From NCBI RefSeq assembly GCF_023734775.1, contig NZ_AP025732.1:4524501-4588500 (forward strand): DNA of 64,000 nt. The letters run 5' to 3'. Below, in pieces: positions 28,130 through 38,049 of this stretch (within the stretch, counting starts at the first letter, position 1; every line of letters starts with the position of its first letter). Under the pieces are notes generated by a model that had not been told where the DNA came from, searched no databases, and saw only the letters and a list, made by a program, of their open reading frames with translations. The DNA is from Nostoc cf. commune SO-36. GTDB lineage: Bacteria; Cyanobacteriota; Cyanobacteriia; Cyanobacteriales; Nostocaceae. The translations under genes were made by a program, and so were the position numbers.

Positions 28130-30145
28130 TTAAAGTCCTAAGAAATTTGGCTTAGGAGTAGTGACACCATTACGACCAACAGCAGGTATTTCCACTAGCT
28201 GATCTGTAGCAGTAGGAGTTCCATTACTATTGCCACTGGGAGTCACTGAACTTTGATTACCGGGATGTCCATTGGGGATAAACAATTGCGGATGGTCAAA
28301 GGGTGCTTTTTCAAGAAGGACTCGTTGATCAGTAAGTCCGTTTCTTAAGAAAGCGACCAAATCAGCTTTTTTAGCATCGGTTAAGTTCAACGGTGGTGCA
28401 CCAGGGCCACCGTCGTCACCTCGACCACGATTGTAAAAGTCTACTACTTGCTCTAGAGTTGCCATCCCACCGTTATGCATATATGGAGCTGTCAAGCCGA
28501 CGTTACGGAGGGCAGGTGCTTTGAAGAGTGATCTGCTAGTGCTTCCGGCTCCTGGGTCATCTGAGGCAGGTGTGACACCGAAGTTAGGAAAGAAGCCGTT
28601 AGTTGGGCTAATGAGCGGATCAGTTGAATCAGTTGAAGCTACTCCTGCGGTTCTTCTCACGGAAGCGGTAGTGAATTCTGGAATCGTATGGCAGACGTTA
28701 CAACTACCACCACCATTAACCCCATTATTGACAAAGACACTCAGACCGCTTTTTTCCTGAGCGGTGAGAGCATTGGTATTTCCCGCTTGGAATTGATCAA
28801 AAGGTGTCTTGTCAGACACAAGAGTAGATATATACTTTTGCATTGCTAACCCAGAGAATAAAGAAAAATTCCAATCTCTGAGCGAAAACTGATTGGTAGG
28901 TAAAGTCTGTCCTTCCTCACTCTCATTACCATCATCATTTTTAGCGAGGATTGTTGGTGTTCCTTTACTGTCAACTTGAATGATTGACTTTGATTTCCAC
29001 CATTGCTTCTTAAAGGCTTTCCGAATTAGCTGATCATAAGATGCGATTTTCAGACCGGGCTGACGGGATCGACTGTCAGATCCTAAAACACTGTCTTGCG
29101 GATCTACAAATTGTTTAGCTAAGGGTCTAAGGCTTTTGATCTTCTGACCTTTTTTTCGCAGAAACTTAGCACCGATTTGAGGTAAGGTACGACCATCAGC
29201 AGATGTCTCAAATTCACTCAATAGTGGCCCAGTTACTAGAGAAGCTATAGAGGAATTGTTGAGCGAAACGGAAACAGCAGTTAGTTCCTTTGGTTTTGTA
29301 GCTTTGTAAACTTTAGCACTAAGCTCTGTTGCTCCTTTTGGATTCACCCCATTGAAGGTTTCCTTGGCGCGACCATCCCAAAACTGGAGTTTGTTGAAGA
29401 TTGCATTAATTACCGTTGGGCTATTACGCGGCGCAACTCGACGCACATTAATTCCATTGACTTGAAAGCCGTCTGGATCAGGTTCAGATGTAGTCGAATC
29501 CACTGCTTGACCCGGAACAGTGTTTTTAAGAACACTGTTAAACACACCTTGGGATGAAGCGATATCGTTAGTGTCAGAAATAATTGTACTGGTTCGATCA
29601 TTAGGGTCTGCCAGTTTGTGAAATGGAAAATCTGCCGCAGTGAGTTGATAGTTTGCACCACCACCTACCTGGAAAGTTATATCTTTCAGCGATTCTAAAA
29701 GACCACTACCAGGATTAATTTGATTCTTTGATCTGTTATCAGCTCCGGCATGAAAGTGACAACTAGCACAAGACTGAACGCCATCACTACCAAGTTGCAT
29801 ATCCCAGAATAGGGCTTTTCCTAGCTTGAGTAGAGCTGTTTGGTCGTCAACAAAGTCTGCGAGATTGCTTGGTTGAGCCACTGCTGTCAAGAGTGGTGGG
29901 TTCGCCGGGGTAGGATCTCCAGGTGTAGCCAGTGGTAAACTCGTTATGTTATTTAGGGGAGCCGGATTCGGTGTTACTTGCGCGGATACGATACCTCCAC
30001 CAGCGATCGCCAGAGAAACTATCACGAAAATTGCCAGAGGGCGTAAATATCTTGATATTATTCTGATTTTATATTTTAAATAAATCCAGAATAATATCAA
30101 AATTAGCACGGTTAACATTGCTAATTCAGTATTTGAGGGTATCAT
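28130..30145 (-). CDS. Di-haem cytochrome c peroxidase / MauG-like protein
   Basis: 671 residues with one N-terminal membrane helix (about 5-22) and a second hydrophobic stretch (about 36-54). Two haem c sites are visible: CASCHFHAG (about residues 126-134), and CNVCHTIPEF in the C-terminal half. Distal and connecting motifs are typical (ALFWDMQLGSDGVQSC; NAIFNKLQFWDGRA; APALRNVGLTAPYMHNGG with a Met/His ligand region). The family reduces hydrogen peroxide or oxidises protein residues in the periplasm. It is longer than bacterial CCP (about 320-350) because of inserts and a Pro-rich tail. It stands alone between two direct repeats. Confidence 0.88.
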   Translation of the reverse strand: MIPSNTELAMLTVLILILFWIYLKYKIRIISRYLRPLAIFVIVSLAIAGGGIVSAQVTPNPAPLNNITSLPLATPGDPTPANPPLLTAVAQPSNLADFVDDQTALLKLGKALFWDMQLGSDGVQSCASCHFHAGADNRSKNQINPGSGLLESLKDITFQVGGGANYQLTAADFPFHKLADPNDRTSTIISDTNDIASSQGVFNSVLKNTVPGQAVDSTTSEPDPDGFQVNGINVRRVAPRNSPTVINAIFNKLQFWDGRAKETFNGVNPKGATELSAKVYKATKPKELTAVSVSLNNSSIASLVTGPLLSEFETSADGRTLPQIGAKFLRKKGQKIKSLRPLAKQFVDPQDSVLGSDSRSRQPGLKIASYDQLIRKAFKKQWWKSKSIIQVDSKGTPTILAKNDDGNESEEGQTLPTNQFSLRDWNFSLFSGLAMQKYISTLVSDKTPFDQFQAGNTNALTAQEKSGLSVFVNNGVNGGGSCNVCHTIPEFTTASVRRTAGVASTDSTDPLISPTNGFFPNFGVTPASDDPGAGSTSRSLFKAPALRNVGLTAPYMHNGGMATLEQVVDFYNRGRGDDGGPGAPPLNLTDAKKADLVAFLRNGLTDQRVLLEKAPFDHPQLFIPNGHPGNQSSVTPSGNSNGTPTATDQLVEIPAVGRNGVTTPKPNFLGL

Positions 30146-30595
30146 AAGACCTCGCTATGCGTATGGAAAATATGAGTCTGAAGCTGACTCCGCAAGATTC
30201 AGCAGTACTTTATGTAGTGTTAAAGTACCGACAATGTATTATAAGCACATAAATGCTGCATTTTAATCACACATAAAATACTATGCCGCAGTGATGTGAT
30301 TCTCTATAGATTTCGATAACAACGATGTTATTAGTATCAAAACATACTTTGTTGTTTGAGTTTGTTATTCAATCAAATCTCTCAAGCTAGCAGGTTTTAC
30401 CCATTTGTTCGCCTGCTATTTTATTCTCCTAGCTCAGTAAAATGGCGCGTAAATATTTAAAATTTTTGTAACTTCTTATACTTTGTGATTAACAAATCTA
30501 CTAAGTAAAAAATTGTGTAATTTTGTAGTTAAAGTATTATGTTTAATGAATCACCTGCTGATTCAAGATGCTTAAATCATATATTCTATTGGATA

Positions 30596-30627
30596 AGCGA
30601 TGTCTACGACGGGCTGCGCCTACGCAG
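30596..30627. repeat. Dispersed GCGATGTCT repeat, copy 3
   Basis: AGCGATGTCTACGACGGGCT followed by GCGCCTACGCAG. This is the closest to consensus of the three copies in the window. The remainder of the 30146-30779 gap is AT-rich with no gene seen. Confidence 0.65.
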
Positions 30628-30779
30628 TTTAGTTAAAAGTAAGACTTGAGGCTCAAGGGTAGGGTGTTTACTCTAAACCCTTTAGCGCATATACTTCAAC
30701 ATATAATTGTTGATGTCATAAATGCTGCAACTTCATACTTACTTAAATCATATTTATAATATTTTATACATTTATCTAT

Positions 30780-30863
30780 TAACCATCAGCCATTCTATAC
30801 CTACCTATCAGCACAATTAATCACGGGATCGCTTGCTGTATTCTTCACAGTTTGTTACAAAAG
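30780..30863 (+). repeat. Direct repeat flanking the peroxidase gene, copy B
   Basis: 84 bases from TAACCATCAGCCATTC to TTTGTTACAAAAG, matching copy A at 27717-27794. It ends 30 bases before the DUF2993 gene start. Confidence 0.7.
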
Positions 30864-30893
30864 TACAAAGAACTTCTAGAGACCCAAAACCAC

Positions 30894-31688
30894 ATGTTCG
30901 GCGGACTTACTGGTTTACAAGATCCTAAAGGCACAGATTGGGGAGAGCGGATGCTCAACACGGTTGCCAGCCAAACGATTCGCCACCTGTTTACCCAAAG
31001 CGAGTCAGTAGAAGTCTTTGTGCGCTGCTACCCCTCCAGCAAGCTCTTGCAAGGCAGCATTGATAGCTTCAAAATGAGCGGTCGTGGCTTGGTGATTCGG
31101 AAAGATTTCGCAGTAGATGAGATGTCTTTTGAAACCGATGCGGTTGCCATTGACTTCGGCTCGGTTTTAAGTGGCAAACTCAGTCTTAAGCAACCCACTC
31201 AAGCGATCGCTCAAGTGATTTTATCAGAAGTAGGCATAAACCAAGCTTTTAATGCGGAACTGGTGAAAAAGCGCTTGCTTAACCTCACAGTGCCATCACT
31301 GACAGAATTATCTGGCGGTGAACCAGTCTCCTTTACGGGAGTTGAGATAAAGCTATTGCCGGAAAATCGCTTACAGCTTGTAGCAAAAGCAGATTTAAAT
31401 AATGGCGAACTCGTACCCCTGAGCATGATTTTAACTATAGCCATTGAAAGGCGGCGGCGAGTTTCTTTCAAAGATCCGAAAATCCAACTTGATCAAGTGC
31501 CAGAAGCACAAAGGGAAATCTCGCAAACCTTGAGTGTGGCGTTGGTAGAAATTTTAGATAATATGGTCGATTTGGATCGTTTTGACCTTGATGGAGTGAA
31601 AATGCGGCTCAATCGATTAGAAACTGAAGGTCAAAAACTTATTTTCAGTGGATATGCTGAAATCGAACGTATTCCACATAGCGCTTGA
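30894..31688 (+). CDS. DUF2993 (LmeA-like) lipid-binding-type protein
   Basis: 264 residues matching DUF2993: repeated strands with VRCYPSSKLLQGSIDSFKMSG and FETDAVAIDFGSVLSGKLSL, and the GGEPVSFTGVEIKLLPENRLQLVAKA segment. This is a BPI/LmeA-like beta-rich fold thought to handle lipids; in actinobacteria a relative affects mannan length. No signal peptide is seen. ATG 30894 (MFGGLTGLQDP) matches the family start I recall; an in-frame TTG at 30852 would extend into the direct repeat. A perfect 11 bp terminator follows. It converges with ugd. Confidence 0.85.
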   Translation: MFGGLTGLQDPKGTDWGERMLNTVASQTIRHLFTQSESVEVFVRCYPSSKLLQGSIDSFKMSGRGLVIRKDFAVDEMSFETDAVAIDFGSVLSGKLSLKQPTQAIAQVILSEVGINQAFNAELVKKRLLNLTVPSLTELSGGEPVSFTGVEIKLLPENRLQLVAKADLNNGELVPLSMILTIAIERRRRVSFKDPKIQLDQVPEAQREISQTLSVALVEILDNMVDLDRFDLDGVKMRLNRLETEGQKLIFSGYAEIERIPHSA

Positions 31689-31742
31689 CATTAAATTATC
31701 ACGTAAAAATGCAAAATAAAGTGAAGCTTTAAACAAATTAAA

Positions 31743-31768
31743 TACCGCCTAGAGTATTCTAGGCGGTA
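31743..31768 (+). terminator. Terminator of the DUF2993 gene
   Basis: TACCGCCTAGA at 31743-31753 pairs perfectly with TCTAGGCGGTA at 31758-31768 around GTAT, followed by GTTTAAATCTTT. Confidence 0.85.
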
Positions 31769-31795
31769 GTTTAAATCTTTAGGTTTTGAAGGGAG

Positions 31796-31846
31796 TTAGG
31801 AGTTATTGATTATGGGTTGTAATTAATTTTTATTGATAACTCCTAA
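31796..31846. repeat. TTAGGAGTTA palindromic repeat between convergent genes
   Basis: TTAGGAGTTAT at 31796-31806 is complementary to ATAACTCCTAA at 31836-31846. The same palindrome core recurs after thf1 (45390-45441) and, in a variant, near 62044-62079. Confidence 0.65.
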
Positions 31847-31857
31847 CTTCTAACTCT

Positions 31858-33249
31858 CTATCTCCCCACCCCTACATATTGGAATCCAGCCCGGATCATT
31901 ACTTCAGGGTCAAGGAAGTTACGACCGTCGATGATAACGGGGTTGGTCATCAATTTTGCCATCTTCACATAGTCAAGAGTGCTGAACTGCTGCCATTCGG
32001 TGACAAGTACTAACGCATCGCAGCCATCAGCTAGTCTTTCGGCATCGGTTTCTACTAGCACTCCAGAAAGCCCATGACGTAAACCTGTTTGAGAAACAAT
32101 GGGGTCGTAGGCTTTAACTTTGGCTCCCAGTCGGTTTAACTGCTCAATTAGGTTGAGGGCTGGGGCATCGCGCAAGTCGTCAGTATCGGGCTTGAAGGTC
32201 AGTCCGAGTAGTCCAACTGTTTTGCCTTTGAGGATTTTCAGAACTTTTTGGAGTTTTTCTAAAGCAATCAATCGCTGGCGTTCGTTGACACTGACAGCAG
32301 CTTTGAGTAATTGGGCTTCATAGCCATAATCATCAGCAGTGTGAATCAGGGCGGAGACATCTTTAGGAAAACAAGAACCACCCCAACCAATACCAGCTTG
32401 TAAAATTTGTTACCAATGCGGGAGTCTAGACCGATACCTTTAGCTACTTGAGTGACATCAGCACCGACGCGATCGCAAATATTAGCGACTTCGTTAATAA
32501 AACTAATCTTAGTGGCTAAAAAGGCATTAGCGGCGTATTTAATCATTTCCGCCGAACTTAGGTCTGTTTGCCAAAATTGGCACAGGAGGTAAAGATTGAT
32601 CCTCAGCGTATTTGCGTTCGACAATTGGGGCATACAGTTGTCGCATTAAGCCTACTGCCCTTTGACTATTGCCGCCTAGTACAATGCGATCGGGGTTGAA
32701 GGTGTCGTGAACTGCCGAACCTTCGCGCAAAAACTCTGGATTGCTGATTACATCAAACTCGGCTGCAAACTCAGGTAATTTTTCATTACTCGGAACCCCA
32801 CCTGCGGGCACTAATGTTTTCTGCCGTTCAGCAACACCATCTAGAACAAGCATCCGCACCCAGTCACCTGAGCCAATGGGTACTGTAGATTTATTCACTA
32901 TGACTTTATAACCACCGTTGAGATTTTCACCAATCCCACGGGCTACAGCTTCAACATAACGAGTGTCACTTTCACCAGTGGGTAAAGGTGGCGTTCCCAC
33001 AGCAATAAACAGAATCTCGCCGTGGGAAACTCCAGCAGCGAGATCGCTAGTAAAATGAATTTTCTCGGTTTGAATGGCAGATTGGATAATTTCTGAAAGT
33101 CCCGGCTCAAAAATTGGGGACTGCCCAGACTTCATTAACTTAACTTTTTCTTCGTTGTTGTCTACGCAAATGACATCATGCCCAATATGAGCCAAGCAAG
33201 CACCTGTAACTAAACCAACATAACCAGTACCAATCACGCAAACACGCAT
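31858..33249 (-). pseudogene. ugd: UDP-glucose 6-dehydrogenase, two one-base frameshifts
   Basis: Nearly complete Ugd of about 460 residues. N-terminal NAD domain GTGYVGLVTGACLAHIGHDV; conserved STVPIGSGD, NPEFLREGSAVHDTFNPDRIV; central [17 protein letters not shown]; active-site GGSCFPKD; C-terminal GLTFKPDTDDLRDAP. The chain breaks twice by one base: an extra C within 32571-32572 (plus strand), and a missing A in the AAAA run at 32402-32405. Correcting both restores one frame ([13 protein letters not shown], then [17 protein letters not shown]). Product UDP-glucuronate feeds the adjacent UDP-xylose synthase. Both indels are in short runs, so sequencing error is as likely as true loss. Confidence 0.88.
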
Positions 33250-33395
33250 TTTTTAACTCCTCACTTTTTTGGGGTTAGTCTTCAAAAAGAAGTCCTGAAT
33301 ATCGGACTTATACACTGCCAGGCAACTTCGCCACTAAGTATATTGGTTATTGAGGGCAAGCCTGCATGAAAATTCTAAGCGACACTAGAAGCTGT

Positions 33396-34346
33396 TTAGG
33401 TGGTTAAATTATTAACATCGCTTTGAATGCGATCGCGAAAATCTTCTATTGTCAGTTTTAACCCGTCTTGTAGAGGAATGGTAGGTTCCCAATTTAACCA
33501 AGTTTTTGCCTTTGTAATATCAGGCTGGCGACGTCGGGGATCGTCCGAAGGTAGTTCCTCGAACTTAATCTGCGCGTCTGGATTAATCATATTTTGCACA
33601 GTTTGTGCTAATTGTAAAATCGTGTATTCACCAGGATTACCCAGGTTCATTGGGCCAATGTAGTCGCTATTCATTAAGCGAATGAATCCTTCGACTAAAT
33701 CGGAAACGTAGCAGAAACTACGAGTTTGCGAACCATCACCGTAGACGGTTAAAGGATGACCCCGCAACGCTTGTACTATAAAGTTGCTCACCACCCGACC
33801 ATCGTTTTCTAACATTCTTGGCCCGTAGGTGTTGAATATCCGAACAACTCGAATATCAACTTTATTTTGCCTGTAGTAGTCAAACGCTAGAGTCTCAGCA
33901 ATTCTTTTACCTTCGTCGTAGCATGAACGTATGCCAATGGGATTGACGCTACCCCGATACTCTTCGGGTTGAGGATGAACCTCTGGATCTCCATAGACTT
34001 CACTAGTTGAAGCCAAGAAAAACCTAGCTTTTACACGTTTAGCTAGCCCCAACATATTCAGTGTTCCCATCACGTTAGTTTTAACGGTTTTAACTGGGTT
34101 GTACTGGTAATGTACTGGTGAAGCCGGACAAGCTAAATGATAAATTTGATCCACTTCTAAGCGAATTGGTTCGGTAATATCGTGGCGGATCAGTTCAAAG
34201 TACGGATGACCTAACCATTTAAGAATGTTACGTTTGTGGCCAGTGTAAAAATTATCCAAACATATTAATTCATGGCCAGCAGTCATTAGTCGGTCGATAA
34301 GATGGGAACCAATAAATCCAGCACCGCCCGTCACCAAAATTCTCAT
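33396..34346 (-). CDS. uxs: UDP-glucuronate decarboxylase (UDP-xylose synthase)
   Basis: 316-residue SDR-type sugar nucleotide enzyme. The Rossmann motif GGAGFIGSH is at residues 7-15, followed by [12 protein letters not shown]. The catalytic triad region shows STSEVYGDP and Tyr/Lys in [27 protein letters not shown] and the [14 protein letters not shown] segment are typical of UXS and separate it from UDP-glucose epimerases. It converts UDP-glucuronate to UDP-xylose, directly downstream of the Ugd reaction. The gene lies upstream of ugd on the same strand with a gap of about 150 bases, so they likely act together in extracellular polysaccharide synthesis. Confidence 0.93.
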   Translation of the reverse strand: MRILVTGGAGFIGSHLIDRLMTAGHELICLDNFYTGHKRNILKWLGHPYFELIRHDITEPIRLEVDQIYHLACPASPVHYQYNPVKTVKTNVMGTLNMLGLAKRVKARFFLASTSEVYGDPEVHPQPEEYRGSVNPIGIRSCYDEGKRIAETLAFDYYRQNKVDIRVVRIFNTYGPRMLENDGRVVSNFIVQALRGHPLTVYGDGSQTRSFCYVSDLVEGFIRLMNSDYIGPMNLGNPGEYTILQLAQTVQNMINPDAQIKFEELPSDDPRRRQPDITKAKTWLNWEPTIPLQDGLKLTIEDFRDRIQSDVNNLTT

Positions 34347-34489
34347 AGTTTCCCAATTATTTACAAATATTTAACAGCTATTACACTTACTTTTAGATTA
34401 CCCACCCTGGCTACAAAAATACAAAATAAAAAAAGGAACAAGGCTCAACCAAAAACTTGTATTGAACTTGACTATTTTTTACCTTTTTG

Positions 34490-34595
34490 CTTAGGATCGT
34501 GGATTTAATAAGATATCAAACTTTGTTTGAGGTTTCTTGTCCTATGCGAAAACAACAACCGAGAGTTACAGGTTATTTAATCCACGATCCTTAAG
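34490..34595. mobile_element. Short inverted-repeat element (MITE-like)
   Basis: CTTAGGATCGTGGATTTAAT at 34490-34509 and ATTTAATCCACGATCCTTAAG at 34575-34595 are imperfect inverted repeats (one gap, one mismatch) around 65 bases of non-coding sequence. TTA borders are visible on both sides. It could be a non-autonomous element or the remnant ends of an insertion sequence. The rest of the 34347-34984 gap is empty. Confidence 0.55.
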
Positions 34596-34984
34596 ATTTT
34601 AATTAGCAAATTAACAAAATTAGTGTGAAAATAGTTAGCCTTCCACCAAAACTTCATCAAATCTTTAAGAATATAAATTATTTTCACAGTTGCTAATTTT
34701 ATCAGTTGGATACAAAGTAGCAGGAATTAGATTGAAAGTCGGCCAATTTCAAGATTTTATTATCACCATATTTTTGTAATAGTCGATCTGTGCCGCGTTT
34801 GTTAAGATTCACTTTTGCCCTTGAGTACAGAGACTCATGCCATTTGATGAAACTTGTACTAAAAATATATGCACTTATCGGGGCTTAAAGATATACATCC
34901 CCACTGCTGATTGATTTTTGCAAGAATCTTCGCAAATGCTATCATACCCCAAGTTCACTAAAGTTAACTGCACTTTGGCTGATA

Positions 34985-37120
34985 TTATACAGTAGATGTA
35001 ATGCTAGGAACAGCATGAGAGGTAATTACATTCACTTGAGTGCGTTGTGGTTCTCCAAGCATAACAATGGAGCAGGTGAGTTGTCTGGCTAGCTGGGTTG
35101 TGACATCGCTAATGGCTAACCCTCCAGGACTGGTACGATTACGTATAAAAGGTAAAACCACTAAATCATATAATCGTGCTGCCTGCAAAATTGCTTGGGC
35201 AACATTTTCATGAGCGATAATTTGGATTTCTGGGGGATTGGCCAAAGCTAATTTAGATACTAATAAGGAGAGATGCGATCGCCTCCAAGCAATTTTACTA
35301 GAACTAGTACGGCGATCGCACACATTCAGCACAGTAATATGGCTCTGATTTGCCTCTGCCAGCATCTGGGCAAATTGGATAGGCTGTAATGTTGGTGCTG
35401 TTAAATTTTCTATTGGTACTAAGATGCGTTGAATTTTTTTCGGTGATTCTACTAAGCGTGTCACCGCTACTGGGCAATGGGATGCCCAAAGTACCCCATC
35501 AATCACATTTCCAAATAAACGCGCTCGCAACCCAGTACGTTTACCCCAACCCATAACAATTAAATTTGCCTTTTGTTCACGCGCCGCTCTGCTAATTCCT
35601 TGAGCAAAGGCATCATCAATTCGCAACACTGGTTCTGCGGCTACGCCCAGCGCTCGACTTTGTGCCGTGGCTTTGCTCAATAACCACTCACTCCGTTGTA
35701 GAGAGGCTTCTAACTGCGGTGCATCCATGTGAGCAGCAGCTGTGGCGATCGCTAATGGGATGATTTTCGCCTGAGACTGACGCGCTAATAATGCCGCCAT
35801 TTCAATCAAATGCTGCTGGGTATGAGGATTATACACAGGTACGACTATAGTAAAAGCACTATCTGCCTCTGGGGTATTCTGTTCAGGGACAGGTGGTGCT
35901 GGATCTTCGGCTGGTGAGGAATTCAAGCCAACAGCTATGCGACTGGTCATCAACGGCCCCAAGGTTGATGTGACAAGCATTAAAACAATGATGCTGTGTA
36001 ATACTTCTAGTGGCAGTAACCCAGCCCGATATCCCACTAACGTTCCTGCTAAGGTTGTACCAACCTGCGGCAGTGACAGCGACCAGATGGTTAGCATTTC
36101 TTGCCATTTATAGCGATAAACCAATTTAGTCAAGAAAGCTGCAATCAATTTAGTGGCAATCAAACCAACTATCATCAACAGCGTTAACTTGAGTGTGTCT
36201 GGGTTGTTGGCAAAGGCGGGTAGATTGATCAGTAAGCCAAGGTCAACAAAGAAAATGGGAATAAATAGTACACTGCCAATAAATACCACCTTTTCTTTGA
36301 CTGGGCCTTCACCCACAGCTTCATTCACCGCCAACCCGGCTAAAAATGCACCAACAATTTTTTCTACCCCCATCAATTGAGCGCCCACAGCTGCCAGAAA
36401 CACAGAAAGCAACACAAACAAAAACTTGTTTCCTTCGTCGTCTCCAGACCGCTTAAAAAATTCTTTACCCGCCCAATCAAAGCCTGTCACAATGACAACA
36501 GAGTAAATAGTTAACCAACCCAACAGAGTGAGTAGTTTAGCAAAGCTAAATGTTCCAGCATGGGCGACGGCTACACAAACGGCTAATATCAGTACTGCCC
36601 CAATATCTGTAAAAAGCGTAGCTCCAATGGTGACAGTAACAGCTTCGTTGTTTACTACTCCCAAACGGCTGATTATGGGATATGCCAAAAGAGTATAGGA
36701 AGCAAATAGAGAGCCAACTAATATTGAAGTATTCCACCCATAGCCTAAAATCAGCCCTAGCAAGGTTCCTATCACCAGGGGTACACTGAAAGTCAAGCTA
36801 GCAAACCCAAAGGCGCGACTTTTTTGACGGCGAAACTTTTCTAGATTAACTTCTAGCCCAGCGACAAAGAGCAAATAAATTAACCCAATTTCTGATAATA
36901 GGTTAATCATTGGTGAGTCTGACTGAAATAAATTCCAGCCTGAGGGCCCAAGTACTAGCCCTGAGAAAACCAAACCTACTAATCCTGGTAATCTTAGCCG
37001 CTCAAACATGATGGGTATAACTAAGATGACCACCAGTAAAATAGCAAAGGGAACAATTGGTTCCTTGCCAAGAACTTGGGAAGTTGGTTCCAGAACAAGA
37101 ACTTGTGATATGAGTTCCAT
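34985..37120 (-). CDS. CPA2 cation:proton antiporter with universal-stress domains
   Basis: 711 residues: about 12 transmembrane helices (residues 20-400) of the Na+(K+)/H+ exchanger fold. LPGLVGLVFSGLVLGPSGW is the early helix pair, ASYTLLAYPII and TLFTDIGAVLILA contain the ion-site region with acidic Asp, and GAFLAGLAVNEAVG and GSVLFIPIFFVDLGLLI follow. The cytoplasmic C-terminus (about 430-700) carries two UspA-like domains: IVVPVYNPHTQQH with NLIVMGWGKRTG, and RILVPIENLTA with DLVVLPFIRNR. It resembles cyanobacterial NhaS-type antiporters involved in Na+/K+ homeostasis or thylakoid ion balance. It is monocistronic; the USP tail may sense nucleotide or stress. Confidence 0.9.
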   Translation of the reverse strand: MELISQVLVLEPTSQVLGKEPIVPFAILLVVILVIPIMFERLRLPGLVGLVFSGLVLGPSGWNLFQSDSPMINLLSEIGLIYLLFVAGLEVNLEKFRRQKSRAFGFASLTFSVPLVIGTLLGLILGYGWNTSILVGSLFASYTLLAYPIISRLGVVNNEAVTVTIGATLFTDIGAVLILAVCVAVAHAGTFSFAKLLTLLGWLTIYSVVIVTGFDWAGKEFFKRSGDDEGNKFLFVLLSVFLAAVGAQLMGVEKIVGAFLAGLAVNEAVGEGPVKEKVVFIGSVLFIPIFFVDLGLLINLPAFANNPDTLKLTLLMIVGLIATKLIAAFLTKLVYRYKWQEMLTIWSLSLPQVGTTLAGTLVGYRAGLLPLEVLHSIIVLMLVTSTLGPLMTSRIAVGLNSSPAEDPAPPVPEQNTPEADSAFTIVVPVYNPHTQQHLIEMAALLARQSQAKIIPLAIATAAAHMDAPQLEASLQRSEWLLSKATAQSRALGVAAEPVLRIDDAFAQGISRAAREQKANLIVMGWGKRTGLRARLFGNVIDGVLWASHCPVAVTRLVESPKKIQRILVPIENLTAPTLQPIQFAQMLAEANQSHITVLNVCDRRTSSSKIAWRRSHLSLLVSKLALANPPEIQIIAHENVAQAILQAARLYDLVVLPFIRNRTSPGGLAISDVTTQLARQLTCSIVMLGEPQRTQVNVITSHAVPSITSTV

Positions 37121-37262
37121 GATGTAGGAATTGAAGGGGCTATGGTAAAATAGCGATTAATTTTGGGGCGATCGCTTGATCGATATAAATGGAGAAGCCA
37201 CCTGAAGAAAAATCAAAAATATTAACTAACATTAACTAGGCGATTATCTCAGAACTAACTAT

Positions 37263-37919
37263 CTAGGGGTGGATTTGACTCAAAATGAACCGTAAGCGAT
37301 CGTAGTCGTCTTTTAATAGCACACTTAAGCTCCGTCCAGCTTTAATTAGCCATTCTCGGTCAGCTTTGCGTAACTGATATACATCTCGAATGGCCGCTGC
37401 GGTTAAAGACTCTATGGGCGCACCATTGATACAAAGCAGTGTCCTTAAAAAATCTAGTTCTTCAGTAAATTTAATGATAGCTTCTGGTTCACATCGATAA
37501 ACAGCTTGATGAATTTGTGGGGGACGGGGTGGTAAATACTGATATACTCTTCGGTTATAACTTTGATTTTGCAAAGATAGTTCAAATCCGACGATCGCAG
37601 CCCGGAATTCTGTTCTGAGCATGGCAAATATTTGGGGTTGTTCCTCCCGTAAATCTTGCAATGACAACCCCAAAGCTCTAGCTCGGTGTACAGAATCTAT
37701 GGGCATGGTTGTGGCATAATAGACTACAGCATAAATTTTATTGCCAGATTCTTCATCTATAGAACAGACCCAACTACCAAAAGGTGGCATAGAGGGAAAG
37801 CTCAAATCTTCTGGTTCTAAACACTGAGCCAAAAATTCAGTACTAGTAGTTTCGATCACCTCTGCAATGTGGTTAGGATGGCGATCGCCAGTGGCAAACT
37901 GTGGTAGTGGGAGGCGCAT
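37263..37919 (-). CDS. HAS-barrel domain cyanobacterial protein
   Basis: 218 residues. The N-terminus (GDRHPNHIAEVIETTSTEFLAQCLE, then PPFGSWVCSIDEESG and IYAVVYYATTMP) reads as a HAS-barrel beta domain of the kind found at the start of HerA/ATP-synthase-like proteins, but without an ATPase following. The C-terminal half is helical (EPEAIIKFTEELDFLRTLLCIN and REWLIKAGRSLSVLLKDDYDRLRFILSQI, shown in parts). Conserved in cyanobacteria as far as I recall; function unknown. ndhS follows downstream on the same strand beyond repeat sequence. Confidence 0.7.
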   Translation of the reverse strand: MRLPLPQFATGDRHPNHIAEVIETTSTEFLAQCLEPEDLSFPSMPPFGSWVCSIDEESGNKIYAVVYYATTMPIDSVHRARALGLSLQDLREEQPQIFAMLRTEFRAAIVGFELSLQNQSYNRRVYQYLPPRPPQIHQAVYRCEPEAIIKFTEELDFLRTLLCINGAPIESLTAAAIRDVYQLRKADREWLIKAGRSLSVLLKDDYDRLRFILSQIHP

Positions 37920-37924
37920 AGTAA

Positions 37925-37960
37925 TTTAGTCATTAGTCATTAGTCATTGGTCATTAGTCA
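37925..37960. repeat. CATTAGT heptamer repeat (STRR), left of ndhS side
   Basis: Five imperfect copies of TTAGTCA / CATTAGT in tandem. The complementary ATGACTAATGACTAAT lies at about 38033-38048, so the transcript could form a long hairpin between the HAS-barrel gene and ndhS. Confidence 0.7.
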
Positions 37961-38049
37961 CTTGTACTAAGCTTTGCTTCTGGCGCAGCCTAAGAAGAGA
38001 AGTATTAGTTTTTGCCAAACGAGAAAGGACAAATGACTAATGACTAATT

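Noticed and set aside
32346..32633. Programmed frameshifting in ugd
   Set aside because: No slippery heptamer with a downstream structure is seen at either point, and Ugd is normally one frame.
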